Below are positions 34,184 to 43,786 of a stretch of 64,000 bases of DNA, one piece after another. The stretch covers positions 248,001 through 312,000 of the forward strand of contig NZ_MRAV01000014.1 in the NCBI RefSeq assembly GCF_002752355.1. Reading direction: 5' to 3'. The position numbers were made by a program, and so were the translations under genes. Every line of letters starts with the position of its first letter. The first letter of the stretch is position 1. The notes under the pieces are model-generated. The model did not search any database, was not told the origin of the DNA, and saw nothing but the letters and a program-made list of their open reading frames with translations. The stretch comes from Leucobacter sp. OLIS6. Lineage in GTDB: Bacteria; Actinomycetota; Actinomycetes; Actinomycetales; Microbacteriaceae.

Positions 34184-36700
34184 GTGACCGAGCAGCAGGC
34201 CGAAGGCTACGACTTCCGGGCGATTCAGGATCGATGGCTTCCCGTGTGGGAGCAGCTCGAGCCGTTCGCCGCGGGTCGTTCCGACGACGGACGGCCCAAG
34301 AAGTACGTGCTCGACATGTTCCCCTACCCCTCGGGCGACCTCCACATGGGGCACGCCGAAGCGTTCTGCTTCGGCGACGTGCTCGCCCGTTACTGGCGCG
34401 GCCGCGGCTACGACGTCCTGCACCCGATCGGCTGGGACTCCTTCGGCCTCCCGGCCGAGAACGCGGCGATCAAGCGGGGTGTCGATCCCCGTGAGTGGAC
34501 CTACGCGAACATCGCGCAGCAGAAGGCCTCGTTCCGACTGTACGCGCCGTCGTTCGACTGGAGCCGCGTGCTGCACACAAGCGACCCCGAGTACTACAAG
34601 TGGAACCAGTGGCTGTTCCTCAAGATGTACGAGAAGGGCCTGGCCTACCGCAAGGCGAGCTGGGTCAACTGGGATCCGGTGGATCAGACGGTGCTCGCCA
34701 ACGAGCAGGTGCTGGCGGACGGCACCTCCGAGCGCTCCGGCGCCGTGGTCGTCAAGAAGAAGCTCACCCAGTGGTACTTCCGCATCACCGACTACGCGGA
34801 TCGCCTGCTCGACGACCTCGACCAGCTCGAGGGCAAGTGGCCCACCAAGGTGCTGAACATGCAGCGCAACTGGATCGGCCGATCCGTCGGTGCCGAGGTC
34901 GAGTTCGAGATCGAAGGCCGGGCCGAGAAGGTCCCGGTCTTCACCACGCGCCCCGACACGCTGCACGGCGCGACCTTCATGGTTGTCGCGCCGGACTCAG
35001 ACCTGGCCGCCGAGCTCGCCGCTTCGGCGTCGGCCGAGGTGCGTATGCAGTTCCAGGCCTACCTCGAAGAAGCGCAGAAGCAGAGCGAGATCGATCGGCA
35101 GAACGCCGACCGGGAGAAGACCGGCGTCTTCCTCGACCACTTCGCGATCAACCCCGTCAACGGGGAGCGGATCCCGGTCTGGGCCGCCGACTACGTGCTC
35201 GCGGACTACGGTCACGGCGCGATCATGGCCGTGCCCGCGCACGACCAGCGCGACCTCGACTTCGCGCGCAAGTTCGACCTGCCGGTGCGGGTCGTGCTCG
35301 AGGTGCGCGACGCCGAAGGCGAGATCGTCGCGGATCCGGCCGAGAGCGGCGTCGCCGCCTCGGGCGACGGCGTGCTCGTGAACTCCGGCGAGCTCGACGG
35401 CCTCGGCAAGACCGATGCCATCGCGAAGGCCATCGAGGTGCTCGAAGCGCGCGGCACGGGCCGCGGAGCCAAGACCTACCGCCTGCGCGACTGGCTCATC
35501 TCGCGCCAGCGCTACTGGGGGACCCCGATCCCGATCCTCCACGGAGCCGACGGTTCCATGCGTCCGGTCGAGCAGTCGGCGCTCCCCGTCGAGCTGCCGG
35601 CGTCCGAGGGCCTGGACCTCAAGCCGAAGGGCGCCTCGCCGCTCGGCGCGGCCACCGAGTGGGCGACCGTCGTCGATCCCGAGACCGGCGAGACGCTGAC
35701 GCGCGATCCCGACACCATGGACACCTTCGTGGACAGCTCCTGGTACTACTTCCGCTTCCTGTCGGCGAACGACGATACCCAGGCGTTCGATCCCGCCGAG
35801 GCCAAGAAGTGGGCGCCCGTCGACCAGTACGTCGGCGGCGTCGAGCACGCGATCCTGCACCTGCTCTACTCGCGCTTCATCACCAAGGTGCTGCACGATC
35901 TCGGCTATATCGACTTCGAGGAGCCGTTCCTCGACATGCTCAACCAGGGCATGGTGCTGCTCGACGGCGCCAAGATGTCGAAGTCGAAGGGCAATCTCGT
36001 CGAGTTCGCCTCCGAGCTGCGCGATCACGGCGCCGATGCGCTGCGCGTCACGCTGGCATTCGCGGGCCCGCCCGAGGACGACATCGACTGGGCCGACGTA
36101 TCGGTGCAGGGCTCGGCCAAGTTCCTGGCCCGCGCCTGGCGCATCGCGGACGACGTGCAGAAGTCCGGCTCGGCGGCGGGCGCGTCGTTCGACTCGGGCG
36201 ATACCGGGCTGCGCCGAGCGACGCACAAGCTGCTGGCCGATGCGCCGGAACTGGTCGAGGCGTACAAGTTCAACGTCGTCGTCGCGCGCCTCATGGAGCA
36301 GGTCAACGTCACCCGCAAGGCGATCGACGCGGGTGCCGGAGCGGCGGACGCCGCGGTGCGCGAGTCGGCAGAAGCGATCGCGATGATCCTGTCGATCTTC
36401 GCGCCCTACGCGGCGGAGGACATGTGGGCGAAGCTCGGACACGAGCCGACCGTCGCGCTGGCGGTGTGGCCGCAGGCCGATCCCGCGCTCCTCGTCGAGG
36501 ACGAGGTGACGATGGTGGTCCAGGTCGATCGCAAGGTGCGCGACCGCCTGACGCTGCCCGCGTCCGTCACCGAGGCCGAGGCCGAGACCGCGGCGCTCGC
36601 ATCGCCCGCCGTGCAGCGCGCGATCGGCGACCGCGAGATCGTCAACACCGTGGTGCGCGTGCCGAAGATCGTGAGCATCGTCACGAAGCCCGCGAGCTAG
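34184..36700 (+). CDS. leuS: Leucyl-tRNA synthetase
   Basis: An 838-residue class I synthetase. The HIGH motif appears as [12 protein letters not shown], the editing (CP1) domain includes [20 protein letters not shown], the KMSKS motif is [11 protein letters not shown], and an anticodon-binding domain completes it. It charges tRNA-Leu. Of two in-frame GTG codons (34178, 34184) the second is chosen because GATCGAGG lies 5 nt before it. A -10-like TATCCT sits at 34122-34127, inside the end of pabB. A strong terminator follows at 36729. Confidence 0.97.
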   Translation: MTEQQAEGYDFRAIQDRWLPVWEQLEPFAAGRSDDGRPKKYVLDMFPYPSGDLHMGHAEAFCFGDVLARYWRGRGYDVLHPIGWDSFGLPAENAAIKRGVDPREWTYANIAQQKASFRLYAPSFDWSRVLHTSDPEYYKWNQWLFLKMYEKGLAYRKASWVNWDPVDQTVLANEQVLADGTSERSGAVVVKKKLTQWYFRITDYADRLLDDLDQLEGKWPTKVLNMQRNWIGRSVGAEVEFEIEGRAEKVPVFTTRPDTLHGATFMVVAPDSDLAAELAASASAEVRMQFQAYLEEAQKQSEIDRQNADREKTGVFLDHFAINPVNGERIPVWAADYVLADYGHGAIMAVPAHDQRDLDFARKFDLPVRVVLEVRDAEGEIVADPAESGVAASGDGVLVNSGELDGLGKTDAIAKAIEVLEARGTGRGAKTYRLRDWLISRQRYWGTPIPILHGADGSMRPVEQSALPVELPASEGLDLKPKGASPLGAATEWATVVDPETGETLTRDPDTMDTFVDSSWYYFRFLSANDDTQAFDPAEAKKWAPVDQYVGGVEHAILHLLYSRFITKVLHDLGYIDFEEPFLDMLNQGMVLLDGAKMSKSKGNLVEFASELRDHGADALRVTLAFAGPPEDDIDWADVSVQGSAKFLARAWRIADDVQKSGSAAGASFDSGDTGLRRATHKLLADAPELVEAYKFNVVVARLMEQVNVTRKAIDAGAGAADAAVRESAEAIAMILSIFAPYAAEDMWAKLGHEPTVALAVWPQADPALLVEDEVTMVVQVDRKVRDRLTLPASVTEAEAETAALASPAVQRAIGDREIVNTVVRVPKIVSIVTKPAS

Positions 36701-36728
36701 GTGCCACCCCGGTCGCCGATGGCGGCCG

Positions 36729-36779
36729 GAACGACGAAGCGGAGCGGAACCTGCGCGGTTCCGCTCCGCTTCGTCGTTC
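36729..36779. terminator. Bidirectional terminator, 23-bp stem
   Basis: The arms at 36729-36751 and 36757-36779 are perfectly complementary over 23 bp with a 5-nt TGCGC loop. It lies between the convergent leuS and ABC permease genes. No T-run is seen. Confidence 0.88.
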
Positions 36780-36785
36780 GCGGGT

Positions 36786-37625
36786 TCAGCGCAGCGAGGT
36801 GCGCCGTTCGATCGAACGCACGCCCCACCACGCCAGCAGGGCCGTCACCGCGATGGTCAGCGGGATGACGCCGAGACCCAGCACGTCGACCTGCTGCTGT
36901 CCGCCGGCACCGGGGTTCCGGAGCGCGTCGATGAACTCCTGCAGCATGCCCTGCGCGACGAGGGTGCCGGCATCGGGGCCGCCGATGGTCAGGCCGAGGG
37001 GGACGAAGAGCATCGCCGCGAGTCCGGCGGCCTGCATGAACACGTAGAGTCCGACCCAGCCGAGCAGCGGAGCACCGAACCCGAGCCGGTTGAACCGTCC
37101 CTCGGCGCCGATCGACATGATCGCCGCACCGCAGAGCACCGCGAAGACCAGTTGCACGAGCAGGACGACCGCGAGGAACCAGAGCATGGGAGCCCCCAGC
37201 GAGTCGAGCGTGCCGCGGAGCGATTCGAGGGCGGCAGTTGTCGAGAGCCCCTGTGAGATACCGAGCACCACCATCGCAGTGGCGAGCCCCAGGGCCGAGA
37301 TCGCAGCGGCGACCACAGCGACGAGCAGGGCGTACAGCGTCTTCGCCCAGAACAGGCCGCGACCGCGCACCGGGATCGACATCGTGAAGTAGCCCTCGCG
37401 CCCGTACATCGACTGCCAATAACGGATCGCGAGGACCGCGAGCGCCGCGGGCACCAGCAGGAGCGATGCGAGGATCCCCACCACGAGCCCGGCGGAACCG
37501 ATCAGCGGAACGCGGAGCGCGGCGAGGATGAAGGAGAACGCGGCGACGAGGACGATCGTGCCGAGCGTGCCGAGGAGCATGCGCCGGCTCGTGCGGAGCT
37601 CCTGGGAGATGAGTGCCGACATCAT
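36786..37625 (-). CDS. ABC transporter permease (ABC-2 type)
   Basis: A 279-residue protein with about seven hydrophobic segments, beginning with MMSALISQELRTSRRMLL. A loop QSMYGREGYFTMSIPVRGRGLFWAKTLYALL after the second segment is typical of permeases found with YtrA-type regulators. It pairs with the ATPase encoded just upstream; the ATPase stop overlaps the start (ATGATG; 37622 is an alternative start). The substrate is unknown. These systems often respond to cell-envelope antibiotics. Confidence 0.82.
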   Translation of the reverse strand: MMSALISQELRTSRRMLLGTLGTIVLVAAFSFILAALRVPLIGSAGLVVGILASLLLVPAALAVLAIRYWQSMYGREGYFTMSIPVRGRGLFWAKTLYALLVAVVAAAISALGLATAMVVLGISQGLSTTAALESLRGTLDSLGAPMLWFLAVVLLVQLVFAVLCGAAIMSIGAEGRFNRLGFGAPLLGWVGLYVFMQAAGLAAMLFVPLGLTIGGPDAGTLVAQGMLQEFIDALRNPGAGGQQQVDVLGLGVIPLTIAVTALLAWWGVRSIERRTSLR

Positions 37626-38341
37626 GATGCATAGACCTTTCGGAAGAGGGCGTCGAGGCCCATCTGGTGCTGTTCGCGGAGCTCATCGGCCGCGCCCTGG
37701 AGCAGGATCCGACCGCCTCGCAGGAACACGACCGAATCGACGATCGCCTCGACATCCTGGATCAGGTGCGTCGAGATGATCATGAGCGAATCCTCGGCGA
37801 ATCCGGAGATGATGCCGCGGAGGATCACATCGCGCGATGCCGGATCGACTCCCGAGATCGGTTCGTCGAGCAGGTAGACGCGGGCGCGGCGGGACATCGC
37901 GAGCGAGATCTGCAGCTTCTCGCGCATTCCCTTCGACATCTCCTTGAGGGTCAGGTCCCACGGGAGCGCGAAGAAATCGATCATCTCCCGCGCCTTCGCC
38001 TCGTCGAAGTCTGCGAAGAAGCGCGCGTACTGCGCGATGGCATCCGCGGGGCGGAGGCCGTCCGCGAGGAACGACGCGTCCGGAAGGAACGAGACCATCG
38101 CCTTCGATTCCGGTCCCGGCGTGCGCCCATCGATGCGGACCTCGCCCTCCCACTCCGAGAGCAGACCCGCCAGGATCTTGAGCAGGGTGGTCTTGCCGGA
38201 GCCGTTGTCGCCCATCAGGCCGACGATCTGTCCGGTGGCGAGCTGCAGCGAGAGCCCGTCGAGCGCGTCGCGCCCGTGGTAGGTCTTCCGGAGTCCCTCG
38301 ACCTCGACGGCCGGGTGCTCCGGGGTGATCGATGTGCTCAT
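37622..38341 (-). CDS. ABC transporter ATP-binding protein
   Basis: A 239-residue ATPase. Walker A is MGDNGSGKTTLLK, the signature is EMSKGMREKL (a degenerate form), and Walker B is YLLDEPISGVDP, followed by the switch His in ISTHLI. It powers the adjacent permease. It overlaps the regulator gene by 4 nt (ATGA) and the permease similarly, so the three genes form one tightly coupled unit inserted between leuS and comEA. Confidence 0.93.
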   Translation of the reverse strand: MSTSITPEHPAVEVEGLRKTYHGRDALDGLSLQLATGQIVGLMGDNGSGKTTLLKILAGLLSEWEGEVRIDGRTPGPESKAMVSFLPDASFLADGLRPADAIAQYARFFADFDEAKAREMIDFFALPWDLTLKEMSKGMREKLQISLAMSRRARVYLLDEPISGVDPASRDVILRGIISGFAEDSLMIISTHLIQDVEAIVDSVVFLRGGRILLQGAADELREQHQMGLDALFRKVYAS

Positions 38342-38721
38342 GGCACGTCCTTTCCGTGTGCTGCGCGCTGTGCCCAGCGCTGTTCGAGAAGCGCGAGGGC
38401 GGTGGCGGGTTCGAGCCCGATGCCGCTCATCGCGTCGATGAAGTGATCCGCCGAGGTCTCGGCGAGTGCGGACCGCGCAGTCGCGACCGACTCGCGGTCC
38501 GTGGTCACGAACCGACCGACGGTGCGTTCGGTGGTGGTGAGACCGAGGCGGTCGATCTCGACCAGGGCTTTCTGCACCGTGTTCGGGTTGGCGCCGAATT
38601 CGAGCGCGAGCTCGCGGACGGATGGGATCTTTCCGCCGGGTGGCCACTCGCCCGAAGCGATGAGGCGGCGGACCTCGTCGACGAGCTGCGCCCAGATGGG
38701 GCGGGAGTCATCGATCCTCAT
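38338..38721 (-). CDS. GntR family transcriptional regulator, YtrA subfamily
   Basis: A 127-residue protein. The GntR winged helix (IWAQLVDEVRRLIASGEWPPGGKIPSVRELALEFGANPNTVQKALVEIDRLGL) is followed by only ~50 residues, too short for an effector domain of the FadR/HutC type and typical of YtrA. Such regulators repress the ABC operon they head and are relieved by envelope stress or antibiotics. A perfect 8-bp inverted repeat lies 43 nt upstream. Confidence 0.92.
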   Translation of the reverse strand: MRIDDSRPIWAQLVDEVRRLIASGEWPPGGKIPSVRELALEFGANPNTVQKALVEIDRLGLTTTERTVGRFVTTDRESVATARSALAETSADHFIDAMSGIGLEPATALALLEQRWAQRAAHGKDVP

Positions 38722-38763
38722 GGGTGTCCCTGCTCTCGGAATCTCGTGCGACGCGTTGTCTCA

Positions 38764-38785
38764 CTGTATTATTACACTAATACAG
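38764..38785. promoter_or_regulatory. GntR/YtrA operator palindrome
   Basis: CTGTATTA-TTACAC-TAATACAG is a perfect 8-bp inverted repeat in an AT-rich island upstream of the GntR-ABC unit. It probably covers the -10 region of the minus-strand promoter, so bound regulator would block initiation. Confidence 0.7.
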
Positions 38786-38899
38786 TTGATCCGGCCATTC
38801 GATCCGCATCCCCCGCGCGGACGCGCCCACCGAGACGCATCACTCCGCTCCCTGTGCAGAACCGACCGACCGCGGCCCCACCCACCTACGGTCGTTCGC

Positions 38900-39700
38900 A
38901 TGTCCCACATCTCGTCACCGCCTCCGCTCGACCGCACCCAGATCCGCCGCGCGCTCCTCGAGCGGTTCGGCCCGCAGCTCTCGGCCGAACCGCCGCCCAC
39001 GCCGATGCGCCTGCAGCCGGTGACCCCGGTGCGGGAGCACCTGCGGCGGGCCGTGGCCGTGCCCATGGTCGTGGGCATCGCCGTGTTCACGATCGCAGTC
39101 GTGGTCGCGGTCGCTCTCGTGTGGTTCCGGCCGCACCGCGTCGAAGCCGCGCCGAGCACCGCCGAGGCGGTTCACCGCGTCACGGACGAGGGTCGCGCCG
39201 CTGCAGATGCGTCGCCGCAGCGGGGCGTGCCGCACGACCAGCCGGACGACGCTCCCCGTTTCGTGCACGTCATCGGCGCGGTCGAACACCCCGGAGTGTT
39301 TCGGATGCCCGCGGGCGCGCGGGTCGAGGACGCGGTCGAAGCAGCGGGCGGCGCCACCGAGGAGGCGGTCGTCGCGGGTGTCAACCTCGCGAGGACCGTG
39401 CAGGACGGCGAGCAGATCCTGATCCCGACCCGGTCCGATGCGGCCGATCCCTCGGCCGCCGGTGGAGGCACTGCCTCCGCCGGCGCGGGCGGGCCCGGCG
39501 ACTCGGCTCAGCTCGATCTGAACGAGGTGGACGCCGCGGGGCTCGAGGCGCTGCCTCGCATCGGCCCCGCGCTGGCGCAGCGGATCGTCGACTGGCGCAC
39601 CGCGAACGGTCGTTTCCGCTCCGTCGAAGACCTGCTCGAGGTACCCGGCATCGGTGAGAAGACGCTCGACGGGTTCCGCGACGCCGTGCGGGCGGGGTGA
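38900..39700 (+). CDS. comEA: ComEA family DNA-uptake protein
   Basis: A 266-residue protein. A cytoplasmic N-terminus is followed by one membrane segment (VPMVVGIAVFTIAVVVAVALVW, residues ~55-76), an SLBB domain (VHVIGAVEHPGVFRMPAGARVEDAV), a Gly/Ala linker and a C-terminal helix-hairpin-helix pair (LPRIGPALAQRIVDWR and EVPGIGEKTLDGFR) that binds DNA. It is the surface DNA receptor of the competence machinery. TACGGT (38887-38892) lies 7 nt before the ATG, suggesting a leaderless start. The stop overlaps comEC by 4 nt. Confidence 0.92.
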   Translation: MSHISSPPPLDRTQIRRALLERFGPQLSAEPPPTPMRLQPVTPVREHLRRAVAVPMVVGIAVFTIAVVVAVALVWFRPHRVEAAPSTAEAVHRVTDEGRAAADASPQRGVPHDQPDDAPRFVHVIGAVEHPGVFRMPAGARVEDAVEAAGGATEEAVVAGVNLARTVQDGEQILIPTRSDAADPSAAGGGTASAGAGGPGDSAQLDLNEVDAAGLEALPRIGPALAQRIVDWRTANGRFRSVEDLLEVPGIGEKTLDGFRDAVRAG

Positions 39701-42597
39701 GCGCTGCGCGTCGCCCCGGCAGCGTCGAGGGGCTCTGGCGGGTGCTCGCCCCGTCGCTCTGCACCTGGGCCCTTGCGGCCGTCGTCATCGCGTTGCCCGG
39801 TGCCGGTGTCTGGCTGAGCGTCGTTTCGGTGCTGCTGGTGCTTCTCATGGGAGCGGTCGTGTACGTCCGCGGTCGTCGGCGGAATCGGACCGGGCGTCAG
39901 CCGGACTCGGTGCTCGGAACCCGGGTGTTCCGTACCCGGGTGCTCGGTGCGCTGCTGATCGGGGCCGCGGCGCTCCTCCTTCTGGGGGCCAGATTGATCG
40001 TGCTCGAGGAGGAGCGGAGGCATCCCGGGTTGAGCGCATCGGCCGACATCGGCCGCGCGATGACCGTCGAAGTGCGGCTGAGCACCTATCCGGGGTCGCG
40101 GTCATCAGAAGAAGGGACGCGATCCTGGCTCCGGGGAACGGTCGATGCCGCGCCCGTCCTCGTCTGGCTGGACGGAGCTCCCGCGCCCGAGTGGGGGCCG
40201 GGAAGCCGGGTCCGGGTGACGGGCGGGGTCCGAGCGCAGCCGCCCGAATCGGGCGCCGCCTTCGAGATATCCGCGCGCGGCGCCGTCGAGTCGATCCAGG
40301 GTTCGCTCGACGGCGTCGTGGGTGCCTTAGCGGAGTCCCGCGCCCGCCTCGCCGTCGCGGCCGCCGGCGTTCCGGGCGCCGAACTGGTGCCGGGCTTTGC
40401 GGTCGGCGACACGAGCTCGGTGCCGGAGCGCCTCGGCGACAGCATGCGTGCGACCTCGCTCACGCATCTCACAGCGGTATCCGGGTCGAACTGCGCACTC
40501 GTGATCGGCGCAATCACCTGGGTTTCGACGCGCCTCGGCGCCGGGCGCCGCACCCGGATCGTGCTCTCGGGGCTCGCTCTCGTCGGTTTCGTCGCCCTCA
40601 TCGGTCCCGACCCGAGCGTGCAGCGTGCGGCGGTCATGGCGGGAGTGATGCTGGCCAGTCGATTCGGGGGAGCGCCGGGGGCCGGGCCGCCCGCGCTTGG
40701 CGCGGCCGTGCTGCTCCTCGTGCTCGCCGACCCCTGGCAATCGAGGCAGGCAGGGTTCGGGCTGTCCGTGCTGGCGACCGGGGGAGTCCTGCTCCTCGTC
40801 CCGGTGATCGAGGAGCGCCTGCGACGGACTGCGCGGCTGCCCCGGGTGCTCCGTTTGCCGATCGCGATGAGCGTCGCATCGCAGCTCGCCTGCGGCCCCG
40901 GTCTGCTCCTGATCGAACCGGGAATCCCGTTGGCCGGCATCCTCGCGAACCTGCTCGCGGCGCCCGCGGCACCGATCGGCACCGGCATCGGATTGATCGG
41001 GTTGCTCCTGCTCGGGGTATCCGAGCCGCTGGGAAGCGCCGCCGTCGTGGTGGCGAGTTGGGCGGCTCGCTGGGTGGCCGCCGTCGCCGAAGTCTGCGAG
41101 ACCCTTCCGCTCGCCCGACTCGACTGGCCGGGAGGGTGGGGCGGCGCGGTGCTGCTGATCGCCGCACAGTGCGCTCCGATGATCGCGGTGGGACTGCGTT
41201 CCGGCGTAATCGGGCTGCCCGGAGGTGCGCGGGTGCGGCAGCGCGCGCCGTGGCGTCCCGCCCCGGCGGCGCCGACGATGGTGCGCGTCGTGATCGCGCT
41301 GCTCGTGTTCGGCGCCGCGGGGATCGCAGCGGGGGTTACGGTCGCGGTTCCACTCGCGGAACGCGCGGCCACGCCCCGCGACTGGGCGTTCGTCGCCTGC
41401 GATGTCGGGCAGGGCGACGCGCTGCTCCTGCGGGACCCTCGGTCGCCCGACGCGGTCGTGCTGGTCGACACGGGGGACGATCCCGAGGCGCTCGCGCGCT
41501 GCCTTCGGCGCTTCGAAGTCGCCCGGATCCGGCGCCTCGTGCTCACTCACGACGATCGCGACCACGTCGGTGCGCTCGGGCGGGTGATCGACCGTGTCGA
41601 CTCGGCGACCATCGCACCGCCTGTCGGCAAGACCGTCGCTCGAACAGGCGGAGGAACCGCGCCGGATGCCTGCGTCAGCGACCCGAGAGCCGTCGCAGAG
41701 CGGCGCGTGCTCCGCGAACTGTGCGCGGCCGCGGTGCCGGTCGAGCTGGGGTTCGCGGGGCGCGAGATCTTCCTGTCGGCCCCCTCCGGTGGCTCCGGTG
41801 CTCCCGAGAGCGCGAGGCGGGACGAGCGCTCCGGAATCCAAGTCTCGGTGCTCGCGCCGTCCGTCGGCGAGCGGCCGGCTGATTCGAACGGCGCCTCCCT
41901 CGTGCTCGGCGTGCGGGTGCTCGGGTTCGCGATGCTGCTGCTCGCCGACACCGGGCGCGAGGAGCAGCTCAGGCTCCAGCGAGCGGGGACCGACCTCTCG
42001 GCGGATCTCGTGAAGATCGCGCACCACGGTTCGCGCGATCACGATCCACGGTTGGCGACCGCGGTCGGTGCGGGACTCGCCGTCGTCTCGGTGGGGGCGG
42101 GTAATCGTTACGGGCATCCGACCGTCGAGACGATCACGTCCTACGAGCAGGCGGGCGCCGTCGTGCTGCGCACGGATCGACTCGGCGCGATCGCGATCTC
42201 GCCTCGGGTCGACGGAGCGGCTCGGGTATGGGCGGAGCGCGGTGGCGAAGCGACGGACGGGCGGACGATGTCGGCGGCCTGCCCTAGGCTTGAGGGGTGG
42301 CAGCGGCAAAGGGCGGAAGCAAGAGCAAGATCCCTCAGGTGGGATGGTTCGAAGCGCGGCCCGCCCCGGTCGTGCTCATCAGCGGACCCGAAGCGTTCCT
42401 CGCCGACCGCGCTGCGCGGACCATCCGCGATCAGCTCAAGGCCGCGGTCCCCGAGACCGAGGTCCACGACCTCGAAGCCTCCGGCTACGCCTCGGGCGAG
42501 ATCTTCACGATCGCGAGCCCCTCCCTCTTCGCCGAGCCCCGCCTCATCCGGGTCGATGGTGTCGAGAAGTGCTCCGACGCGTTCATCACCGACATGA
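39697..42597 (+). CDS. comEC: ComEC/Rec2 DNA-uptake channel, with unusual 3' extension into holA
   Basis: Membrane channel for single-stranded DNA uptake. It has N-terminal membrane helices, the competence domain (residues ~230-510 with LTHLTAVSGSNCALVIG) and a C-terminal metallo-beta-lactamase-like domain (VACDVGQGDALLL, LTHDDRDHVGAL, KIAHHGSRDHD). The start is the GTG overlapping comEA. The conserved protein seems to end around ISPRVDGAARVWAERGG (near 42250), but no stop occurs until 42595. The frame therefore runs 301 nt into holA and adds about 100 Arg/Ser/Pro-rich residues, giving 966 in all. A mutated stop, a frameshift, or a real long overlap are all possible. Confidence 0.85.
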   Translation: MSAARRPGSVEGLWRVLAPSLCTWALAAVVIALPGAGVWLSVVSVLLVLLMGAVVYVRGRRRNRTGRQPDSVLGTRVFRTRVLGALLIGAAALLLLGARLIVLEEERRHPGLSASADIGRAMTVEVRLSTYPGSRSSEEGTRSWLRGTVDAAPVLVWLDGAPAPEWGPGSRVRVTGGVRAQPPESGAAFEISARGAVESIQGSLDGVVGALAESRARLAVAAAGVPGAELVPGFAVGDTSSVPERLGDSMRATSLTHLTAVSGSNCALVIGAITWVSTRLGAGRRTRIVLSGLALVGFVALIGPDPSVQRAAVMAGVMLASRFGGAPGAGPPALGAAVLLLVLADPWQSRQAGFGLSVLATGGVLLLVPVIEERLRRTARLPRVLRLPIAMSVASQLACGPGLLLIEPGIPLAGILANLLAAPAAPIGTGIGLIGLLLLGVSEPLGSAAVVVASWAARWVAAVAEVCETLPLARLDWPGGWGGAVLLIAAQCAPMIAVGLRSGVIGLPGGARVRQRAPWRPAPAAPTMVRVVIALLVFGAAGIAAGVTVAVPLAERAATPRDWAFVACDVGQGDALLLRDPRSPDAVVLVDTGDDPEALARCLRRFEVARIRRLVLTHDDRDHVGALGRVIDRVDSATIAPPVGKTVARTGGGTAPDACVSDPRAVAERRVLRELCAAAVPVELGFAGREIFLSAPSGGSGAPESARRDERSGIQVSVLAPSVGERPADSNGASLVLGVRVLGFAMLLLADTGREEQLRLQRAGTDLSADLVKIAHHGSRDHDPRLATAVGAGLAVVSVGAGNRYGHPTVETITSYEQAGAVVLRTDRLGAIAISPRVDGAARVWAERGGEATDGRTMSAACPRLEGWQRQRAEARARSLRWDGSKRGPPRSCSSADPKRSSPTALRGPSAISSRPRSPRPRSTTSKPPATPRARSSRSRAPPSSPSPASSGSMVSRSAPTRSSPT

Positions 42598-43319
42598 AGC
42601 GGTACCTTGAACAGCCGGCCGACGACACGACTCTCGTGCTCCGCCACGGCGGCGGGCAGCGCGGCAAGGCCGTGCTCGATCAGGTCCGCGGGCTCGCAGA
42701 CGCGATCGAGATCCCATGCCTCGAGATCAAGAAGGATCAGGACCGCTACGACTTCGCCATGGGCGAGTTCCACCGACTCGGGGCGCAGGCGACGCCCGGC
42801 GCGGTGCGACAGCTCGTCCTCGCCTACGCGGGCGGTCTCGGCGAGCTCGCCGGTGCCTGCGCTCAGATCGTCGAGACCGCGGGCGCCCGCATCACCGAGG
42901 ACGACGTCGAGCGGGCCACCGAGGGGCGCGTGGAGGCGAGCGCGTTCAAGGTCGCCGATGCGGCGACTGCGGGTAAGGCGGCCGATGCGCTCGTGCTGCT
43001 CCGCCAGGCGCTCTCGACGGGCACCGATCCCATTCCCATGCTCGCTGCGCTCAACTTCAAGCTCCGCGGCATCGCCCGGGCCTACGGAGCCCGCGGATCC
43101 GCGGGGCAGCTCGCGAAGGACCTGGGCATGGCACCCTGGCAGGCGGAACGTGCGGTGAAGGACGGCCGGGCGTGGAGCGAGGAGCACCTGGCGGCGGCGA
43201 TCGATCTCGCGGCCGAGACCGAGTGGCTGCTCAAGGGCGGCAGCCGGGACCCCGAATATGCGCTGGAACGCTTCGTGCTCTTCGTCGCCCGCCGCGGCCG
43301 CGAACCCCGCCGCGCCTAA
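42297..43319 (+). CDS. holA: DNA polymerase III delta subunit
   Basis: A 340-residue clamp-loader subunit. PVVLISGPEAFLADRAARTIRDQL at the N-terminus, then EVHDLEASGYASGEIFTIASPSLFAEPRLIRV, and a C-terminal collar domain with NFKLRGIARAYGARG are typical for HolA. It opens the beta sliding clamp. The GTG at 42297 has TAGGCT (42285-42290) 6 nt upstream and no ribosome binding site, so a leaderless message is likely. The first 301 nt overlap an alternative frame continuous with comEC. Confidence 0.93.
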   Translation: MAAAKGGSKSKIPQVGWFEARPAPVVLISGPEAFLADRAARTIRDQLKAAVPETEVHDLEASGYASGEIFTIASPSLFAEPRLIRVDGVEKCSDAFITDMKRYLEQPADDTTLVLRHGGGQRGKAVLDQVRGLADAIEIPCLEIKKDQDRYDFAMGEFHRLGAQATPGAVRQLVLAYAGGLGELAGACAQIVETAGARITEDDVERATEGRVEASAFKVADAATAGKAADALVLLRQALSTGTDPIPMLAALNFKLRGIARAYGARGSAGQLAKDLGMAPWQAERAVKDGRAWSEEHLAAAIDLAAETEWLLKGGSRDPEYALERFVLFVARRGREPRRA

Positions 43320-43329
43320 TCCGCCGGCG

Positions 43330-43374
43330 GCGGTTCCGGCCGCACCGATTCCGGTCGCACCGGTTCCGGCAGCG
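43330..43374. repeat. 15-bp tandem repeat, about three copies
   Basis: CGGTTCCGGCCGCAC, CGATTCCGGTCGCAC and CGGTTCCGGCAGCGA follow each other directly after the holA stop, differing at a few positions. The function is unknown. It could reflect slippage in non-coding DNA. Confidence 0.55.
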
Positions 43375-43727
43375 ACGGACCTCACTCGACCGGCTCTCGC
43401 TGCAGAGCTTCTCGCCGCAGAGTTTCGCGACGGATCGCTTTCTCCGAGGAGATGCTCTCCCACCGGGCCACGTACGAGACGGCCGTGGTCGATGCGCGCC
43501 GGGTCGGGTTCCGAGCGTCCGTACGCCCGACGTCCGATCGTGGGCGCGGCGGCTGCCGGTGCAGGCATCGGCCTGTCCGCCACGCCGCGCCAGCCCGCCG
43601 ACCACGCCGAACACCGAACACCGCATCAGGCCGAACAGCCTGCCCCGAGGCCGACGCTCGGTGGTCGAGAGAAACGCGCGCAGGGTGGAAGCGCCAGATG
43701 CGCGGAGCTGTATGGAGCCCGAGTACA

Positions 43728-43763
43728 CAACAGGCCCCGCCGGAATCCCGGCGGGGCCTGTTG
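43728..43763. terminator. Terminator downstream of rpsT
   Basis: CAACAGGCCCCGCCGG pairs over 16 bp with CCGGCGGGGCCTGTTG, leaving an AATC loop. It lies 24 nt after the rpsT stop on the minus strand and can serve both directions. Confidence 0.85.
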
Positions 43764-43786
43764 GAAGCTGTGAAAGCTGGTCGAGC

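Larger units (their letters stand above)
43320..43786. other. Gene-poor 467-bp gap between holA and rpsT
   Basis: No recognisable gene or tRNA is found here. Open frames exist on both strands (for example 43258-43773 plus, which would start inside holA), but they are Arg/Ala/Pro-rich and typical of chance frames in GC-rich DNA. The stretch contains a 15-bp tandem repeat at 43330-43374 and a strong terminator hairpin at 43728-43763. Confidence 0.6.

Noticed and set aside
43258-43773. 171-codon Pro/Ala-rich frame after holA
   Set aside because: It would start inside holA, has no ribosome binding site and no recognisable domain. It ends inside the rpsT terminator hairpin. It remains only a remote possibility.
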